Part shown: piece after piece, positions 34,021 through 45,400 of the stretch
How positions within the stretch are numbered: the stretch's first letter is position 1
Layout of the letters: every line of letters starts with the position of its first letter
Translations under genes and position numbers: made by a program
Source of the DNA: Capra hircus
Taxonomy: Eukaryota; Chordata; Mammalia; Artiodactyla; Bovidae
DNA: 64,000 nt
Assembly (NCBI RefSeq): GCF_001704415.2
Contig: NC_030819.1
Location: 36,202,575-36,266,574, forward strand
Direction of reading: 5' to 3'
Notes under the pieces: generated by a model
What the model was told of the DNA's origin: nothing
The model's database searches: none
Seen by the model: the letters and a program-made list of their open reading frames with translations, nothing else

Positions 34021-34440
34021 ATTAGCAGAGCTCCTGAACCTATATTAAAATCCTGCTGTGCTACTCACTAATGTATGATGTTGGGTAAGTCAGTTAACTT
34101 CCCTGTTTTTCCCTGGTGTCTCAACTGGTAAAGAATCCACCTGCAATGTGGGAGACCTGGGTTCGATCACTGGATTGGGAAGATTCCCTGGAGGAGCGCA
34201 TGGAAACACACTCCAGTATGTTTACCTGGAGAATCCCATGGACGGTGGAACCTGACAGGCTACAGTCCATGGGACTGCAAAGAGTTGGACATGACTGAGT
34301 GACTAAGCAGTGGCAAAGTAGAGTTGGTACTACTACACACCTCTTAGGGTTGAGAGGATGAAATGGGATAATGCTTGTAAAGAACCAAGACAGTCATTGG
34401 CCCATGATAAGTACACAGTGAATGTCAGCTATTGTTGTCA
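34021..34440 (-). mobile_element. MIR SINE, antisense, split by Bov-tA
   Basis: Left half (TTAAAATCCTGCTGTGCTAC, GGGTAAGTCAGTTAACTTCC) and right half (AGAGGATGAAATGGGATAATG, CCATGATAAGTACACAGTGAA) are consecutive parts of one antisense MIR. A Bov-tA at 34105-34311 lies between them. Confidence 0.75.
34105..34311 (+). mobile_element. Bov-tA SINE inside MIR
   Basis: Sense Bov-tA: head TTCCCTGGTGTCTCAACTGG, B-box-like GGGTTCGATCACTGG, body CACTCCAGTATGTTTACCTG to GAGTTGGACATGACTGAG. Confidence 0.92.
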
Positions 34441-34529
34441 CAATGTTCACAACCTTTTGAAACCTCCCAAATTTAGAGAATGGTTTTGGTATGAGTAGCT
34501 GATAGGGCTGGTTTACCCATATCCTTGGA

Positions 34530-34640
34530 GCTCTAACTCTGAGCTGATCATTTTACATTCGGTCATTTTAACAACTCTGGGAGTTGATATTATATCCTAA
34601 TTTTCAGATGATGGCAATGAGGTTCATCAGGACCCATTCT
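34530..34640 (+). mobile_element. MIR SINE fragment, sense
   Basis: TTTACATTCGGTCATTTTAA, CTCTGGGAGTTGATATTATATC and TTTTCAGATGATGGCAATGAGG follow the MIR core/3' pattern. Confidence 0.5.
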
Positions 34641-36404
34641 TTTCCAATTCCACATAGACCCTTCACCTACACCTTCTGTCTGCTTTTCTGTTACAGAATC
34701 CCCTAGAATTCACGGGGCTGAATTCCAGCAACCCTCTTAGCCACTTACCCGCAAAAGACCAGGTACTCCTCTTCAGCAGGGATTGGAAGAATCCCGAGTA
34801 AGTAGTCTATAAGAATTGCTGGTGTTTTGCTATGGCCCTTTATTGCATTTTGTAAGTAGATTTTGCTCAGTCTTGGTGATTGAGCTTAGAACTTCTTTTC
34901 TTCTCAGTTGGAATACTGCCTCCGTTCAGTCATCTCAGGACCAGAGAATTGCTGAACTCCCAATTTCTGCCTCCTTTTGCTGTAAGACATCCATAGAGAC
35001 TGCCTCCAACCTCTACCTTTTGTGTACCTATCATCTTCTTTTCGTCCCCTGCACTCTGTTTTGTCCACTTGTAGGCCCTCCATTGACAGAAACCACCTGC
35101 TTACTTGAGCCTCTGCCTAATGGTGTGTTGGCTCCTTCAATGTGCCACTGGCCAAGGCAGATTTGGTTCCTGCCGGAGAATCATTGGATCAACAGCATGC
35201 TTTCTCTATTAGCTCTGTTAGGCCTGTGGGTTCTTCCAAATCTGTTCCTCTTGCCAAAAACAAAGCTCCAGCCTTGAATTTGTAGTCTGTTCATGTCAGA
35301 ATCCACTTCTCAACTCTTTTCACAGTCATTAATGCCAGCCAATAAATGAAATCCCCATTCCTACTCTACGAGGACAGAGACAGGTGCCATCATTGACCTG
35401 AGTTACCATTACCATGGAGCGTCTTCCCATCTGTCCATGTGGGGAGCCTAGGAATTATCCAGCCTCTTGTCTTCGAATGGAGGAAGAGGTCAGCTGACCA
35501 TCTCAGCTCATGCTCAAAATGCCAAAATGAGCTCATTTCACTTTGAAATAATGAAATCATTTACCAAATTGTATTGATTTCTCAAGACTTTAATGTTGAA
35601 ATATTTTTCATCAGCTGTCAAGAGATAAAGCTGCCTGTAGAAAGCAGAAAGTAGAAAAGTCAATTCTCTGACTAGAGTGGAAAACTGCATTACTTGAGAT
35701 TCTCTTGCCTGTCTCCTATAAAACTGAAAACATGCAAAAATAACTTCCTATTTGCATATAAAATAGCTACATAAAATTGGTCTACAGCTTATCTCATGCT
35801 GTAAACACAAGGAAAGGAGAAAATACACATTTGTATGTACAGCTTATGTTGAAAAGTCTTATTAAACCTAAATTATGCATTTCCATTTAGGAAAAACATG
35901 TCCGCTAATAGAAAGCTGCAGCCATTTTGCTCGCAAAACACACCAAAGATTCACATGGTAGGAAGCAGTTCTCTATCTTATACAAGCTGTTGGTGACAGG
36001 CATAGTGAAGTATTTGATTAAAAAACTATTTCTTAGGCTCCTGTGGAATGTGGCTGCACTACCGTGGAAGTGTCATCATTTGTGAGGTTGGTAAATTTGC
36101 ATCATATGGTGGAGAGAGCAGGAGTGGATGGACAGACCATGAGGCGGGTCTGATGCCTGTGAGAGCAGAGGAGGAAGGAAAGAAGATTAGGTAGGAAGTG
36201 TCTCAGACCAGAACAGCTTCCAGATAGGCTCAACTAGGCTGCTAAGGAGCTTCAGGGTAAGGAGCGTGCTCGTTAGGAGTTTTCCATGTTGGATAAGAGT
36301 AGCCAGGAGAGGATATGGCCCGAGCATGAGTGCTTCGTTAGATTCCACATTATGATGTGGCGGCTGTTGGCTAACTGCAATTTTTGCACCTTGTTCTCTT
36401 TTTC
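34641..36404. other. Unique-looking, repeat-poor stretch
   Basis: Nearly 1.8 kb without a recognised repeat. It includes a 153-codon plus frame at 34816-35277 with no domain, and a candidate regulatory block at 35560-36020 (see findings). Confidence 0.4.
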
Positions 36405-36457
36405 CCCAGTAGATTTTATTTTCATTAAAAAAAGTTATATTGAAGTATAGCTGATTT

Positions 36458-36723
36458 TCAGGCTTCACAGGTGGCTCAGTGGTAAAGAATTGCACTGCCA
36501 ATGCAGGAGACCGAGGAGAGGCCAGTTGAATGTTAGGGGTGGGAAGATCTTGTAGAGTAGGATCTTGTAGAGTTGCCCTTTACTCTAGAAATTCTTTACT
36601 GGAGTAGAGAATACACTAGTATTTGTCTGGAAAATTCCATGGAGAGAGGAGCCTGGTAGGCTGCGGTCCATGGGATTGCCAGGGGTCAGACACGACTGAG
36701 CATGCACACACACATGCAAACAC
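36458..36723 (+). mobile_element. Bov-tA SINE with internal expansion, inside L1-BT
   Basis: Sense head GGCTTCACAGGTGGCTCAGT, then an unusual middle with a repeated GATCTTGTAGAGT and an extra TTTACTCTAGAAATTCTTTA, then a normal body and a CA-rich tail. Perfect 11-bp TSD ATAGCTGATTT at 36447-36457 and 36724-36734. Confidence 0.88.
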
Positions 36724-36780
36724 ATAGCTGATTTACAACATTGTGTTTACTTTCTGCTGTATGACCAAGTGCCTCAAAGT

Positions 36781-36971
36781 GGGCTTCTTGGTGACTCAGT
36801 GGTAAAGAATCCACCTGCTAATGCAGGAGATGCAGGAGATATGGGTTCGGTCTCTGGGTTGGGAAGATCCCCTGGAGGGGGAAATGGCAACCCACTCCAT
36901 TATTCTTGAAATCCCACAGACAGAGGAATCTGGCAGGCTACATACAGTCCATGGGATAGCAAAAGAATTGG
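36781..36971 (+). mobile_element. Bov-tA SINE inside L1-BT
   Basis: Sense head GGGCTTCTTGGTGACTCAGTGG and GGGTTCGGTCTCTGGGTTGG; body shortened near ATTCTTGAAATCCCACAGAC. Confidence 0.9.
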
Positions 36972-37420
36972 AGAAATGTTCATATTCTTTTCTATTATGA
37001 TGTACCACGGGATAATGAATATAGTTCTCTGTGCAATAAAGTAGGACCTTGATGTTTATCCTGTCTATATATAATGTTCTGTATCTGCCAATCCCAAATT
37101 CCCAATTCTCTTCCCCACCCACCTCTCCCTTGGCAACCATAAGTCTTTTCTTTAAATCTGTGAGTCTGATTTTGTTTCATAGGTATGTTCATTTGTTTCA
37201 TAGTTTGGCTTCCACACATAAGTTTGTCTTACTCTTTGTGGTATTTGTCTTACTCTTTCTGACTTACTTCTCCTAGTATGATAATCTCTAGGTCCCTCCA
37301 TGTTGCTGCAAATAGCATTATTTTATTCTTTTTTATGGCTGAATAATATTTCAGTGTGCCATATCTTCTTTACCATTCGTTGATGGACATTTAGGTTGTT
37401 TCTTTTCTCTCTTGAAGGCA

Positions 37421-38439
37421 GATTGGAGTGCCTACATCATGGCTGTTCTTGTTTCCATGGTAACCATTTGTTGCCTTCAAGCAGATGTCCTTATATTTTA
37501 TCCTTATACAGCTTCCTGATGGGAAGATTAACTTGATGTATTCTGATGTTCCATAGCCTTAAGCAGACTCTTGAATCTTACTTGTTTTAACAAAAGTTTT
37601 ACTATAGTTTGGTAGCAAGGATTGGCAGTCATGAACCATTTCTGTTTAGAAGTTCTTTGCAAAATGACATAAACTTAAAGAAGAAAGAGTAAAGACAGTC
37701 TTTCTTCTGATAAATTGGTTTTACTGGGGCAGAACTCTCTCTTACTGGGGCAGAGCTCCTTGGTGCCTACTACCCAACATGGCCTAGAAGTGAAGGACCA
37801 CCAGAAATGAAACTCCAGTGAGAAGAAGTAACTGCTCAGTTATCAAGACTTTGGCCCTCAAATAACTGCTCTCTTAGTCTTTCCCAGTTTTTGTGCCACC
37901 TCCCCATTTCAGGTCGATTTTCTCACTATTGAGGTTACTCATGGTTACCTAATGACTTGATGGGTGAGAAAAGATAGGAAGGTAATGGGCGTGGAAGTAA
38001 TCTCTACCCAACTTTAGGATGTATCACATAAAGTCACCTTTTTTACAATTAACCTTGTGTATAGGTTAAAGTGCATAACAGGTACCAATTCTTGAATAAA
38101 TGGACAAATAACAGTATAGATATTGGATAGGAGCCAAGCACAGTTCAACTGGGATATGTCTATCAAGTGATAGATGGATCTTGTGGTGCCTGCCAGGCTG
38201 TGATTCTCTCCGTTGCCTGAGTTTCCAAGCAGGAAATTTTTATCATGGTGGTTAGTTGCAAACTGAAAGATACAGAAAGACTTACTATAATGCAAGGAGA
38301 GATTGGAAGATAGGTTTTGAAGACAGGCAGCAAGATTGTAAAAATTATGGAGAGTCAGTGGGCCATTGAGTGATAGGGCAAAACTTAGGAAGTGCTAAAG
38401 GGAGCAATACAATATAGTAAGATTGGAACACTATGGGCT
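37421..38439. other. Unassigned sequence
   Basis: A short direct repeat (TCTTACTGGGGCAGA, near 37739 and similar text at about 37722) is the only feature seen. Confidence 0.35.
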
Positions 38440-38650
38440 AATGAGACAAATCTGTCCTCCTGCCTGTTTTTTGTAAATAAAGTTTTATTGGAACACAGCC
38501 ATACCTATTTGCTTACACACTGTCTATGTCTGCTTTTATGCCAAAAGGGCAGAGTTGAGTAATTCCTAAAGCCAAGAGCATTTATTTTCAGTCCCTTTAA
38601 GAAAATACTTGTGATCCATGAAATACAGGCTTAGAGTAGGCATGATGAAG
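38440..38650 (-). mobile_element. hAT-type MER element (MER3-like), antisense
   Basis: TTGTAAATAAAGTTTTATTGG, AACACAGCCATACCTATTTGC and TGTCTATGTCTGCTTTTATG fit the widespread non-autonomous DNA transposon fossil. The exact family name is from memory. Confidence 0.6.
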
Positions 38651-38721
38651 ACCATCATCATTGATTTTACAATTTTGTCTGGAAGCGGGAAAACTTTTTT
38701 GGAGATTTTGTTTAATATTGT

Positions 38722-38850
38722 CATTGTTTAGTCGCTAAGTTGTGTCTGACTCTTTTGTGACCCCATGGACTGTAACCCTCTAGGTGTCTCTGTCCTTGGG
38801 ATTTTCCAGGCAAGAATACTAGAGTGGGTTGCCGATTCCCACTCCAGTTT
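38722..38850 (-). mobile_element. BovA/Bov-tA SINE, truncated
   Basis: Antisense body only: TCGCTAAGTTGTGTCTGACTC to GGTTGCCGATTCCCACTCCAG; tRNA head absent. Confidence 0.88.
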
Positions 38851-40369
38851 GAGTAATACAGTTTCAACATTTTGGAAGTGTTGGACCTGCCTGCTTTTAC
38901 CTGTCTCCTAGATATGTCTCCTTGCCATAGTCTTCATTTTTTCCCTCTGCTTTTTCATTTTTTGTCATCCCCTTACACTGCACTGCTTTCCTCTCATTTT
39001 CTTGTCTCTTTTTTTTTTTTTGCTTTGCCCTGCTTTCTCTTTCTACTATAAGAATCTTTATTCCCACATTTTTGGCCTAGTTGTTAATAGTCTTAAAAAG
39101 GGTTGGAATTATAGATCTAGGGCATTCAGCTTTTAATTTCCCTTCTTTCAAGGTTTGCATTTCCAGTACCACATTCTCCTAAGACAAAACACACCTGTGC
39201 CTCCCGTCAAGTACAGGATCCCACAGTGTATTTCACGCTAAATCCCTCACATCATTTGCTTTCAGATGCATCTTGCTACACCAGTTTATGTGAGTGTCAC
39301 CACATGCAGTTTAAATAATGGACAGTTTCACTGGCTCAGCATAGCCTCTGGCTTTCATGTCATATTTCTCCCTTGCCTCCTATAAAGAAATGCCTATTTT
39401 TTCCTCCCCCAGGTTATTACAAATCTTGTCACTATTACAGAAGCACAATTTTCTAGTCCCTTCAGTTTTGCCTGTATTGATTTTTAGCTCAATTTTATTT
39501 ACATAGCTTCTAATGTAATATGTGGGCATTTTCATTCATACAGGTGATTTGATGAAGGAACAGTGTGCTTTTTGTACTCAGCAAGTAATTTTTCTCATTT
39601 GAGAGCCCTAGTTTTAATTAAGTAGTGCTGTGATTTAAGTAGTAGGTGCTTCCTGTAAGAAATTTTATTATTGTATGACTTCGACCATGATTACTATCAT
39701 TTAGCATGAGCAAAATAAAATAAAGAGGATTTATGGACTGTCAATTAAGGTAACCTACATTCAATCATATAAACTCTATTCCCACATGTCTGGGACCTAC
39801 ATTTAATTCAGTGGACATTTACTTCTTACTTAATGTATTTGAATGAAATCACAGTTAATATCACACTTTTTTCCTTAAATCATTTTTGGAGAAGTTAAGT
39901 TCTGAATAAAGAAAAAGCAAAATATATAGTATTCAAGAACATTAATGTAAGTTAAAGTAATGGCAACATAATTACCTTTAGTAGAATGCCCCTATTGAAA
40001 CTGTAGTTCAGTCCAAATTAAAATGTTAAAAGGGAATTTCAGCTACTTAGGTAATAATGACATGTAAGATTTCTTAATTATTTTATTGGAAACTAATTTT
40101 GAAACTCTTCATGAAGAGGCTCAAATGATGATGGTTCTTGTGAGTAAGGGACATCAGGTTAGCAAAGACTGGGAATTTCATGAAGATCACAGTGTGAAGG
40201 AAGGTAATGCAGGATGACAATTCAAAACTTATTACTTCCTTTTTTTGTGCGTTTCTGGACCTGCTTTGACTAATTCCACAAAAGTGACTTTTAAACAAGC
40301 TGACAGGAGAGTTTCAGGCATCCAGTATAAACCAGCCTTGATCCTGAGAACCCCTTAAACTCTATTGCA
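38851..40369. other. Unassigned sequence
   Basis: T run near 39009-39020; no gene or repeat recognised. Confidence 0.4.
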
Positions 40370-40870
40370 TTAAACAGGGTCACAAAAATATTACTAATAT
40401 TTATATAATTTCTAATTTTATATTGAAATAATGCTATAATGAACATTATCATGTACTTTTTTCCTGAGAGTCCATTAATAGAAATGGGACTTTAAGATCA
40501 AAGGTAAACATATGTTTGCAGCTCTTGACACATTGCAAAAATGCACATATGAAAACTTATAACAATTTACACTCCACTGTCATTGTATAAATGATCCTAT
40601 TCCCCACTCCTTATTCTTCATCCAACTCTCCAACATGTGTTACTTTTCAGTGATATCTATCAGCTTGATAGATAAAATGGCAATTTATTGTATCCATTTA
40701 TGTCTCTTTGATAATAGAAAGGGAGCCACTTTTTCATATTTTATGGTACATAAATATTTCCTACTCATGGTATTTGTTCAATTTGTTTAATTTTTCCATC
40801 TCTCTCACATCATTCATCTGTGTCTACCTGGTCCTAATCTATGTTTACATAGAAGAACTTGCCCAACAGA
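40370..40870 (-). mobile_element. Old L1 ORF2 C-terminal remnant, antisense
   Basis: ATAATGCTATAATGAACATTATC, TTAATAGAAATGGGACTTTAAG and AACAATTTACACTCCACTGTC match the antisense old-L1 ORF2 end. No long minus-strand frame survives. Confidence 0.5.
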
Positions 40871-42214
40871 TAAGAGTGACAAAGCTGTTCAAACCAGCAA
40901 AGAACTTCCTCACGGAATTATTCATAAGTAGAATAGGTTATCTTTTGAGGCAGTGGACTCCTTACTGGAAACATCTATTTTTGGAGATTCTTTTGGTTGC
41001 TGGAAGTTTGGAATAGATCTCAGTTATCTGTTCTGCCTCTGAAACTGTGGGATCCCTTTGAACTTTTGTTTAAAGCATTTTGTATTATGGTTCCTTGTTT
41101 GTTCTCTGCAGAAATAAAAAACAAAATTTTTGTCTTCATAGTTGATTACAGGTAGAAGACAGCTGCCCATTATAGATAGTAAGGACCAGTAAGGTAACTT
41201 TTGATAACTTATGTGAGCCTGAACTCAAATATCTACCCACAAAGAATAGTAAGGGGGAGATTCTTCCTCAGTGGAAACTCAGATAATGACTCAGTGTAGG
41301 CAAAGTTTGGCTTTCATTACACATTTTTTTGAAATAATACAGTAAGGAAACACCAATAGCAGTAATTGTTTTGACATGAAACGTGACATTAGCTTTTTTC
41401 CACTTTCAATGTAAACAGTGTATTTATAGTCCACTTACCACTAACAGATAATTTTCTCCTAATGAACGTAAGAGTGGTAAAAAAAATATCATGATGTATG
41501 GGGAGTGGTGATGGTTTTTAATGGAATTATGCATGCTTGATTCTTATTACCATAATTAGGCTTTCACATGTTATGTGTTTTGCGGATTGTATTCTATTGG
41601 AGTACTAAATCAATAGCAGCCTCCTTGGGGTCTGAAAAAAAGCTCAAGCCAAATGAACTTTCCCATATGTATGTAAAATAAACTGTCATAAATTAATGGG
41701 AGGGTTTTTTTCATGCTCTTGTAGTCTGAAATCATGAAGAATACATCTTTTCAGACATATAATTATATCACATTTGGGGAAAAAATAAGATACCAAATGA
41801 AGTAAAAATATGAAAGAATGTGCTATTGTCACCTTATCTTATTACTTCCTCTACTATTCTTATTTCTCATGGGGTAACTGGGGAATACTGGCTATTTAAT
41901 AAGATGGAATATTTTATCAATTGAGACAATTTAGAAAAAGGAAATAGAAAAGGTACAATATACAAAAACAGGAAGTGTAAGGGCAAGGCTTTGCTCTTAA
42001 CTCCCATTATATACAGTGGGTTATTGTGAACTGTCTTCCAATTACACTTTTAACAATTTCTCTTGAGACATTTTCTCCTTCTGGTTGGCTCTTGGAGTGT
42101 CATCATCTTGTATCATTAATACCAGCAAACATCACATAAGATCCTGTTCTGTATAAAATATAATTGCATCACCACAATTTTGAACTCACAATTTGATGCT
42201 GATGCCATTGTTGA
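40871..42214. other. Unassigned AT-rich sequence
   Basis: No repeat, gene or RNA recognised. Confidence 0.4.
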
Positions 42215-42475
42215 TGATGCATGTTAGGTACCAGGAGTGCCCAGAATCCTGGGCTCTGTCCTTTGGAGGTGTTTCATTATCTCATTTGATCCTTCTAACA
42301 GTCTAATGAAGTAGATGCTATTATTAGAATCCCTTTTATAGTTGAGGAACTGGAAGCTCAGAGAGGTTAAATAACTCCCCACAAAGTTATCTATTTAATA
42401 AGAAACATAACTGGGATAGAGACTCAGAGCCTAGACTCTTCATCAGTATGATCTGTTATCTACCCTCCAACCAGC
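42215..42475 (+). mobile_element. MIR SINE, near full-length
   Basis: CATTATCTCATTTGATCCTTC, TAGTTGAGGAACTGGAAGCTC, AGAGAGGTTAAATAACTCCC and CTGGGATAGAGACTCAGAGCC follow the MIR core to 3' end. Confidence 0.82.
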
Positions 42476-42651
42476 TCAGAAAAAGTTTCAAAATTGACAA
42501 ATATAAAGGAAGTGTGGGTAATGTAAGCCTTGTATACATTTATAAAGCGAATGGCTGGTGCACAACAGGTGAGAACATAGAGGAGAGCTCTGAGTAGTGG
42601 CATGATGGTAATGATGATGTATCACGTGGAATAAGAATTATCATTGGTTGG

Positions 42652-42862
42652 GACTTCCCTGGTGGTCTGGTGGTTGAGAATCCACCTTCCAATGCAGGCC
42701 ATGAGTGTGTAATCCCTTGTTGGGGAACTAAGATCCCACATGCTGTGGGGTGACTAAGCCTGTGCACCTCAACTAGAGAGCCCACATGCCACAACAAAAC
42801 ATCCCCTATGCTGCAGCTAAGACCTGACAGAGCCAAACAAATATATAAATATTAAAAAATGA
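42652..42862 (+). mobile_element. CHR-type tRNA SINE, long form
   Basis: GGGACTTCCCTGGTGGTCTG, GTTGGGGAACTAAGATCCC, CACCTCAACTAGAGAGCCC and an ATATATAAATATTAAAAAATG tail. Confidence 0.88.
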
Positions 42863-43568
42863 ATTATCATTGGCAATCTTATTCAGCAGACCTGATTTCA
42901 GTTTGGAATCCTACAAAATTTTCCTTTCATCTTTTCCGACCTGTTCCTCTGCTTTTCTCTATTTCTCTATTCCCTTCATCTGTGAGATGCCCACTAGAGT
43001 TCAACAGTCTTTACTGAGTTTTAGTGACAAGATTTAAGGTTAATCCCATGGCAGTCACGTTTTTCATGTATTATTCTTACAATATATACACAAACCACAA
43101 AGGTTTCCATATCATAAAACTCAGAACTTTTCAGTCACTTCTGCTAACACAGAAGCTAATTCAAATTTTACAAAATAAAAGTAGGAATTTGCTCAAGGAA
43201 GCATTAAAAATTCATTAGCACGCAAAGGCACCAACTTTCAGTTCTCTGAAAACGGGTTGTGTACTCTACAGGTCCCTGCAACTAAAACAGGAGTTAGAGG
43301 GAGAGATTGCAGGCCAGCTTTTAGGTTAAACTGTTAAACCAGGGAGAAGGGGTGCAGGCAGTTCTTGCCTTGGGCAGACTGGGGTAAAGGCATTTGGATA
43401 AGGGAGCCCTCGGAGATAGGCCCTTACCCTGGTTCTGTTAGTGACCCATGGAATGAATGACTTGCAGGAATGTGACTGTGCTCAGTTTTCTTGTCTCTAA
43501 AATGCAGTTAACTGTGCTTTCCTCTCTGTATTGCCTGGGGATGGAATGTTTGAATACTGTAAAACTGT
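42863..43568. other. Unassigned sequence
   Basis: Nothing recognised. Confidence 0.4.
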
Positions 43569-43579
43569 TGGTACTGGAC

Positions 43580-43811
43580 ATGCGTGCGTGCGTGCTAAGT
43601 TGCTTCAGTCATGTCTGACTCTGGGCAACCGTATGGACTGCAGCCTGCCAGGCTCCTCTCTCCATGGCATTCTCCAGGCAAGAATACTGGAGTGGGTTGC
43701 CATTTCCTTCTCCAGGGGATCTTTTCAACCCAGGGATCGAACCCAAGTCTCTTAAGTCTATCTGTATTGACAGGTGGGTTCTTTACCACTAACTAGCCAC
43801 CTAGGGAGCCC
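43580..43811 (-). mobile_element. Bov-tA SINE
   Basis: Antisense full-length copy beginning with a GCGTGCGTGC tail. Its 11-bp TSD has one mismatch: TGGTACTGGAC at 43569-43579 and TGGTATTGGAC at 43812-43822. Confidence 0.93.
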
Positions 43812-43825
43812 TGGTATTGGACGAT

Positions 43826-44038
43826 GCTTGTGCTTAGTTGCTCAGTCATGTCCGACTCATTGCAACCCCATGGACTGTAGCCAGTCAGGCTCCTCTGTCC
43901 ATGGGGATTCTCCAGGCAAGAATACCAGAGTGGGTTGCCATGCCCTCCTCCAGGGGATCTTCCAAACCCAGGGATTGAACCCAGGTCTCCTGCACTGCAG
44001 GTGGATTCTTTACCATCTGAGCCACCAGGGAAACCCAA
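43826..44038 (-). mobile_element. Bov-tA SINE, second neighbouring copy
   Basis: Antisense full-length copy starting GTGCTTAGTTGCTCAGTCATG and ending CATCTGAGCCACCAGGGAAA. It starts within a few bases of the right-hand TSD of the previous SINE, so it entered next to it. Confidence 0.92.
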
Positions 44039-44199
44039 TAGTAAGTGTTCAGTAAATGACCATCTTCACTCCTCATACCTTCTGGTAGTGAAAATAAGAT
44101 GTTCGCCATCACTTGGAGATTGACCACAGCTTGGTGCCTCAGTTAGCACGAATAAAATGATAGCTACCAGGGACGGAACATACTGCATTCTTCCTAAGT

Positions 44200-44370
44200 G
44201 GCTTTGGGCCAGCTGCTTTTCTGTTTACTTCATAATTCAATCTTCCAATATACTTGTGAGGGAGGTGCAGTTATTTCATACTTACAGAGGAGGAAACTGA
44301 ATGTGTATAACTCTTGTCTGGAATCACTGAGCACTTAACTGGCATTCCCAGGGCCAAGATTAATATCCAA
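44200..44370 (+). mobile_element. MIR SINE fragment
   Basis: TTCATAATTCAATCTTCC, AGGGAGGTGCAGTTATTTC and ACAGAGGAGGAAACTGAATG follow the MIR core. Confidence 0.6.
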
Positions 44371-44439
44371 ATATTATTAAACTCTAACACTAGTGTTCTT
44401 TCTGCTCAAATATTTGCTTGCATTAAAGGTCAGTTTACT

Positions 44440-45400
44440 GAGATGATTACTGGGAAATTGAGATTACAAGTCTACATTGTGTTCTTTACCTTAAATCTCT
44501 TTCCTCTTAGCTTTGAACTCTTTTAAACTCTGATGTTGTAGTATTTGATTTGTATTTCTTTGTGGCACTGTTTTGTTTCATCGGTGTTTTGTAATTTTCA
44601 GCATATCATTTCTGCACATACTGTGGCTTGAATATACCTAAGTATATTATTTACTTTGGGGGAAAATTGTAAATGGCATTTGGGACTTTAATTGTGGTTC
44701 TGCATGTTTATTGTTGGTATGTGGAATCATGATTGATTTTGTGTTGATTTGGTATTCTTTGATCTTGCTGAACTTACTAGGATGATTTCTATAAACTGTT
44801 AATACTTGGGGCCCTCTATGTAGATAATCATGCCATATGCAAAGACAGACAGTTTTATTTCCTCCTTTCCAGTTTTACGCCTTTTGTTTATTTATTTGAC
44901 CTTATTGCAGTGACCAGGATTTTCAGTAGTGCACTGAGTAAGAGTGATAAAAGTAGATGCCAGACTTCCTTGCCTCGTTTCTGATGTTATAAAGCATTCA
45001 GTCTTTCACTATGAAGTATGCTGTTAGGAATAGGCTTTTTGTAGATGCTTTTTATCAAGTGGAGGCTTTGCTGCTCATGTTGTTTAGTCACTAAGTCATG
45101 TCTGACTTTTTGTGACTCCATGGAAGTAGCCCACCATGGTATATCCCAGGCAAGAATGCTGGAGTGGGTTGCCATTTCCTTCTCCAGGGGATCTTCCCGA
45201 CCCAGGGATCAAACTCACATCTCCTGAATTGGCAGATGGATTCCTTACCACTGAACCATCAGGAAAGCCCCAAGTGGAGGCTAAAACCTCTCTATTCCCA
45301 ACTTGTTGAGAGTTTCTATCATGAATGGTTTTGGATTTTGTCCAATGTTTTTTCTACATCAAATAACATGACCATATAATTTGATTAGTTTTTTTTTTCT
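44440..45400 (-). pseudogene. L1 ORF2 reverse-transcriptase remnant, antisense
   Basis: Antisense L1 ORF2 RT region: TTTGATCTTGCTGAACTTAC, CTTTCCAGTTTTACGCCTTTTG and AGCATTCAGTCTTTCACTATG are classic reversed L1 text. On the minus strand, the place of the catalytic FADD reads FAYG (about 44825-44844), so the active site is gone. Stops and a Bov-tA (45068-45270) interrupt the frame, and the L1 text resumes after it (GAGAGTTTCTATCATGAATGG). Confidence 0.8.
45068..45270 (-). mobile_element. Bov-tA SINE inside L1 ORF2
   Basis: Antisense copy with shortened body (ATGGAAGTAGCCCACCATGG). Perfect 12-bp TSD CAAGTGGAGGCT at 45056-45067 and 45271-45282. Confidence 0.94.

Larger units (their letters stand above)
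36405..37420 (-). mobile_element. L1-BT 3' UTR and ORF2 C-terminus, split by two Bov-tA copies
   Basis: Antisense L1. Pieces: about 36405-36457 (TTGAAGTATAGCTGATTT), 36724-36780 (GATTTACAACATTGTGTTTAC) and 36972-37420. The last piece reads on the minus strand as the ORF2 C-terminus (KVLLYCTENYIHYPV, HHNRKEYEH, and YGCQGRGGWGRELGIWDW in another frame). Frameshifts and stops show it is dead. Confidence 0.85.

Noticed and set aside
34105..34180. tRNA-like sequence with B-box GGTTCGATC
   Set aside because: It is the tRNA-derived head of a Bov-tA SINE; similar heads occur in many copies here. No independent tRNA gene.
34816..35277. 153-codon open frame, plus strand
   Set aside because: Leucine-rich but no domain, no signal of codon constraint visible, and no convincing splice or transcript context.
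43580..44038. Repeated ~200-bp units suggesting a CRISPR-like or satellite array
   Set aside because: The units are independent Bov-tA insertions, the first with its own TSD, not regularly spaced repeats.
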